From: Galbibacter pacificus
GTDB lineage: Bacteria; Bacteroidota; Bacteroidia; Flavobacteriales; Flavobacteriaceae
Assembly: GCF_029603155.1 (NCBI RefSeq)
Contig: NZ_JAPMUA010000002.1
Span: forward strand, 372,001 to 436,000
Length of the DNA: 64,000 bases
Reading direction: 5' to 3'
Below are positions 60,781 through 64,000 of the stretch, in pieces (the first letter of the stretch is position 1; every line of letters starts with the position of its first letter). Position numbers and translations under genes: made by a program. The notes below the pieces were generated by a model that had not been told where the DNA came from, did not search any database, and saw nothing but the letters and a program-made list of their open reading frames with translations.

Positions 60781-63039
60781 TTAGCTCACGACCGGACGCT
60801 TGGTTATAAACGGTTGGTCGTAATGCCGTTGTCCGGTTGCTTTATATAACGCATTGGCCAAGGCCCCCATGATTGGAGGAAAAGGTGGTTCGCCCAATCC
60901 CGTTGGGTGCTCGTTATTTTTAACAAAATGCACTTCAATATCTTTTGGGGCTTCGCTGTGGCGTATTAACCGGTAGCGGTCAAAATTTACCTGTTCGGGT
61001 TTACCGTCTTTAAAAGTCAACCCACTATACATGGCGTGCCCAATACCGTCAACGGTGCCGCCTTCCACCATATTGGTGGCGGCAATCGGGTTTACCACCA
61101 AGCCACAGTCCACGGCACAAAATACTTTTTTAACCACTGGTTTATCTTCTTTCATTTCCATGTCCAAAATATTGGCCACATACGAATTATGGCAATAATA
61201 AGCAGAAACGCCCCGGTATACATTTCCGGTTGTATTTCCGTTCCATCCAGATTTTTCACGGGCCAATTTTAGTACTCCCGCATAACGTTCGGCATCATAA
61301 TCGTTGTTTTCGCCAACGGGATTATTTTTAGCTTTTTCAAAAAGTTCAATCCTAAATTCAATAGGATCCTTTCCGGCAGCTTCGGCAACTTCGTCTAGAA
61401 AGGACTGTTCCGCTCCGGCAATAAAATTGGAGCGTGGTGCGCGAAATGCACCTACCGAAATATTGGATGGTACGTCCCACGATTCGGCCAAGTAATTTTC
61501 GACCGCCCCCGCCGGGAACCTATTGGCAAACAGCGGACTTTCGGGGATGCCTCCTGCCCTTACATGGAAACCAATTAAGTTATTATCCTCGTCAAGTGCA
61601 GCCCTATATCTGGCGTGATATGCAGGTCGGTAATTACCAAAACTCATATCGTCTTCACGGGTATAAACCAATTTAACGGGAGCTTTCATTTTTTGTGAAA
61701 TTACAGCGGCTTCCACTACAAAATGGCCGTATAGCCTACGCCCAAAACCTCCACCTTGGCGTGTCATTTGTATTTCAATTTTGTCTAAAGGAAGTCCGAT
61801 TCGAGACGAAACCGATTTCTCCATAAATTCCGGCGTTTGAATGGGGCCGCTTAAAATAGCCTTATCTGCCGTTACATTGGCAAAAAAGTTCATGGGCTCC
61901 ATGGTATTGTGCGCCAAAAAAGGAGCTGTATAGCTACGTTCTACTATTTTAGCGGCTTTTTTAAATGCTGAAGCCGGATTGCCATCTTTTCGGGCCTCTT
62001 TGGCCAATTTAGCCGATAATGCTTCCATTTTTTCTTTGTGGCTATTGGTATTTTCCATCCCACCGGGAACTTTTACAGAGAAAGAGCCATCGCCCGAAAA
62101 ATTGGCAAACTCCTCCTCATAACCCTCAAAAGGTTGCCATTCGGCTTTTATGGTCTTCTTTGCGTTCATTACTTCCCATGTAGAATTACCCACAACCACA
62201 ATCAGCTCGGGAAAAGCATCGGCATCAAACATGCTTTTGGCTTTTCCTTTCTCATAAGTTTTTATACTGAAAACATCTTTAATTCCCGGCATTTTACGTG
62301 CTTCGGCATCATCAAAAGACTTTAAGGTAAGTCCAAACGCTGGCGGATGCACAATCATAGCAGTAAGCATTCCTTCTTCATATTGATCGATCCCGAACAA
62401 AGGTTTTCCGGTTACGATTTTCTTTCCGTCTACGTTTCTGGTTGCCGTACCAATAATTTTAAACTCGTCCAAGCTTTTTAATTCAACCTCCTCGGGGGCG
62501 GTCAAAGTTGCCGCCAATGAAGCTACTTCGCCATAACCTACCGAACGGTTGCTGCTTTTATGGTGAATTACGCCTGCTTCTGTAGTTACTTCTTCTACGG
62601 GCACTTCCCATTGTTTTGCCGCGGCCTGTTTTAACATATGCCTTGCAGTTGCTCCGGCCATACGTAAACCGTCCCATCCTTGACGGATGGATTGACTTCC
62701 TCCAGCCAGTTGCCGTATAAAAATAGTAGTATTAAGCGGAGCCTGCTCAACAAGTACGTTGTTCCAGTCTATGTCCAGCTCTTCGGCCACGATCATAGGC
62801 ATGGATGTTTTTACATTCTGACCTATTTCGGGGTTCGGCGACATAATAGTTGCCATGCCATTATCGCCTATTTTAAGATATCCGTTAATTTCAAACCATT
62901 CTTTGGGCATTTCTGCTACTTCCTTAGGCGAAGGATTGCACGATGCAAGCCAACTAAACCCAACTACGAGTCCGCCACCGGCCATAGCCGAAGTTTTCAA
63001 GAACGATCTTCTTCCATATGATGTTTTTATAAGTGCCAC
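60781..63039 (-). CDS. iorB: Molybdopterin-binding large subunit, isoquinoline 1-oxidoreductase beta type
   Basis: 752 residues. The N-terminus has a twin-arginine motif (GRRSFLKT, residues 9-16) followed by a hydrophobic stretch and a cysteine (WLASC), so export by Tat and lipidation are both possible. Motifs typical of the family: GGSQSIRQGWDGLRMAGA, GQNVKTSMPMIVAEEL, QMTRQGGGFGRRLYG and GLGEPPFPPIMGALANAL, near the molybdopterin site. With the iron-sulfur subunit it oxidises N-heterocycles or aldehydes; the actual substrate is unknown. Confidence 0.9.
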   Translation of the reverse strand: MALIKTSYGRRSFLKTSAMAGGGLVVGFSWLASCNPSPKEVAEMPKEWFEINGYLKIGDNGMATIMSPNPEIGQNVKTSMPMIVAEELDIDWNNVLVEQAPLNTTIFIRQLAGGSQSIRQGWDGLRMAGATARHMLKQAAAKQWEVPVEEVTTEAGVIHHKSSNRSVGYGEVASLAATLTAPEEVELKSLDEFKIIGTATRNVDGKKIVTGKPLFGIDQYEEGMLTAMIVHPPAFGLTLKSFDDAEARKMPGIKDVFSIKTYEKGKAKSMFDADAFPELIVVVGNSTWEVMNAKKTIKAEWQPFEGYEEEFANFSGDGSFSVKVPGGMENTNSHKEKMEALSAKLAKEARKDGNPASAFKKAAKIVERSYTAPFLAHNTMEPMNFFANVTADKAILSGPIQTPEFMEKSVSSRIGLPLDKIEIQMTRQGGGFGRRLYGHFVVEAAVISQKMKAPVKLVYTREDDMSFGNYRPAYHARYRAALDEDNNLIGFHVRAGGIPESPLFANRFPAGAVENYLAESWDVPSNISVGAFRAPRSNFIAGAEQSFLDEVAEAAGKDPIEFRIELFEKAKNNPVGENNDYDAERYAGVLKLAREKSGWNGNTTGNVYRGVSAYYCHNSYVANILDMEMKEDKPVVKKVFCAVDCGLVVNPIAATNMVEGGTVDGIGHAMYSGLTFKDGKPEQVNFDRYRLIRHSEAPKDIEVHFVKNNEHPTGLGEPPFPPIMGALANALYKATGQRHYDQPFITKRPVVS

Positions 63040-63089
63040 GATATTATTTTTAGTGATTAGTGATAAATGTGATTAGCAAAATTGAATAA

Positions 63090-63557
63090 CTAACTATTCT
63101 GTGCTGTGGTTGCAGCCGATTTAATTGCTTTCTTGATGCGTGTATAAGTACCACATCGGCATATATTGCCGTTCATGGCTTGATCAATCTCTTCATCGGT
63201 TGGGCTTGGGTTAGCTTTAAGCAAGGCTGTAGCCGACATAATTTGTCCGGCCTGGCAATACCCGCATTGTGGTACGTCCTGCTCCAACCATGCCTGTTGC
63301 ACCGGATGCTCTCCTTCTTTTGATAAGCCTTCAATGGTGGTGATTTTTTGTTCGCCAACCGCCGAAACAGGCAATTGGCATGAGCGTACCGCTACATCTT
63401 CAATATGGATGGTACATGCACCGCATTGAGCAATGCCACAACCAAATTTGGTGCCCACTAATTGAAGGTGATCGCGCAATACCCATAGCATAGGGGTATT
63501 AGGGTCTATACTTACTTGTCGTGATTCTCCGTTAATGTTAAGTTTAAAGTCGGCCAT
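63090..63557 (-). CDS. iorA: 2Fe-2S iron-sulfur small subunit (IorA type)
   Basis: 155 residues. An N-terminal plant-type 2Fe-2S domain has C-x4-C-x2-C in FGCGIAQCGACTIH plus the fourth cysteine near VRSCQLP. The C-terminal 2Fe-2S domain has CGYCQAGQI and ICRCGTYTRIKKAI. It passes electrons from the molybdenum centre of IorB. It lies 50 bp upstream of iorB on the same strand, and the pair forms an operon. No signal peptide, so it may be exported with IorB by the Tat system. Confidence 0.92.
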   Translation of the reverse strand: MADFKLNINGESRQVSIDPNTPMLWVLRDHLQLVGTKFGCGIAQCGACTIHIEDVAVRSCQLPVSAVGEQKITTIEGLSKEGEHPVQQAWLEQDVPQCGYCQAGQIMSATALLKANPSPTDEEIDQAMNGNICRCGTYTRIKKAIKSAATTAQNS

Positions 63558-63656
63558 ATTCTTTATTTTTTGATTAAGTTAATAAATATTGTCATAGGAT
63601 TACTTGCAAAAAACAAACATTAACTTAGATTTTAGGGAAATATTAACATTATAATG

Positions 63657-64000
63657 TTACTTTCTATTTCTTCTAAAAGCTGTATAGCCCAAGTATGCAA
63701 GGGTTAATATTGCAAAATATATAAAGTACGATTTTGACGAACCCTCAACTGAAGTCAACAATCGCTTCCAACGTATTTTTTTTATAATCCCTTTTTCATT
63801 TTTATTCCAGCTGAACCAAATAAGAACAGGTTTTCCAATAATATGGTCAAAAGGAACAAAACCCCAAAAGCGGGAATCAATAGAATTATCCCTATTATCG
63901 CCCATCATCCAGTAATAATCCTGTTTAAAGGTATATGTTTTTGCTTCTTTTCCATTGATAAATATTTGATTCCCTTTTAGTTTTAATTCATTATGTTCAT
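63657..64000 (-). CDS. lepB: Signal peptidase I, C-terminal part (runs off the window)
   Basis: Reading inward from the right edge, the frame gives EHNELKLKGNQIFINGKEAK, then YYWMMGDNRDNSIDSRFWG, the conserved box E of bacterial type I signal peptidases. A C-terminal hydrophobic anchor (FIYFAILTLAYLGYTAF) and a basic tail follow. The catalytic serine and lysine lie beyond the window. Confidence 0.93.
   Translation of the reverse strand, partial: EHNELKLKGNQIFINGKEAKTYTFKQDYYWMMGDNRDNSIDSRFWGFVPFDHIIGKPVLIWFSWNKNEKGIIKKIRWKRLLTSVEGSSKSYFIYFAILTLAYLGYTAFRRNRK

Noticed and set aside
1..64000. tRNA or rRNA genes and insertion-sequence transposases.
   Set aside because: Scanning both strands I recognised no tRNA, rRNA or transposase; the only RNA gene I can support is the SRP RNA.

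Overview
The window is chromosomal DNA of a flavobacterium (Bacteroidota, most likely Flavobacteriaceae). Evidence for this is the low GC content, the family-typical proteins (Bacteroidota-type lipoproteins, a carboxypeptidase-regulatory-like outer-membrane-associated protein, IorA/IorB, a QEGLA-motif peptidase), and promoters of the Bacteroidota type (TTG-N19-TAnnTTTG, seen perfectly in front of the SRP RNA gene).

Layout. 1-9312 holds ordinary chromosomal genes: the start of glmM, an ACP phosphodiesterase-like gene, gamma-glutamyltransferase, membrane proteins and lipoproteins, a peptidoglycan muramidase, and the pxpABC 5-oxoprolinase operon. From 10009 to 39974 lies a complete-looking temperate siphovirus-type prophage of about 30 kb. 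It is inserted in the middle of the competence-related AAA+ gene comM (yifB), whose 3' part is at 9313-10013 and 5' part at 39970-40815. From 40816 to 64000 the chromosome resumes: an Hpt/pseudo-receiver pair, a QEGLA-motif peptidase, a Na+/dicarboxylate symporter, aroC, an LpxH-like phosphoesterase, hpf, transaldolase, SRP RNA, glutaminyl cyclase, a thioesterase, a glycosyltransferase, a Sua5 protein, two patatin-like phospholipases, an M1 aminopeptidase, an IorAB molybdenum hydroxylase, and the end of lepB.

The prophage. A large serine integrase sits next to attR. Joining the two prophage ends rebuilds an attP with imperfect inverted arms around a 5-bp core. Early leftward genes encode a compact family-A-like (TV-Pol-like) polymerase, a small coiled-coil peptide and a PD-(D/E)XK nuclease; their promoter overlaps a 20-bp palindrome. 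Next comes an ECF-type sigma factor. Six leftward transcription units (the sigma gene, the terS operon, terL, the tail operon, the protease/capsid operon, and the portal/fibre/lysis operon) each start just downstream of one bipartite motif, TTCTTCCA-like, N13-14, C[GT]GTTAATT. The motif does not look like the host promoter, so I propose it is the cognate promoter of the phage sigma factor. Three of the six sites face divergently transcribed small genes of unknown function. The late genes are ordered terminase, tail, head, fibre, lysis, which is not the usual order. Accessory genes cluster at both ends and in a tyrosine-recombinase cassette between terS and terL.

comM carries at least five inactivating lesions spread over both halves, so excision would not restore it. 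The prophage therefore looks like a long-term resident rather than a reversible competence switch.
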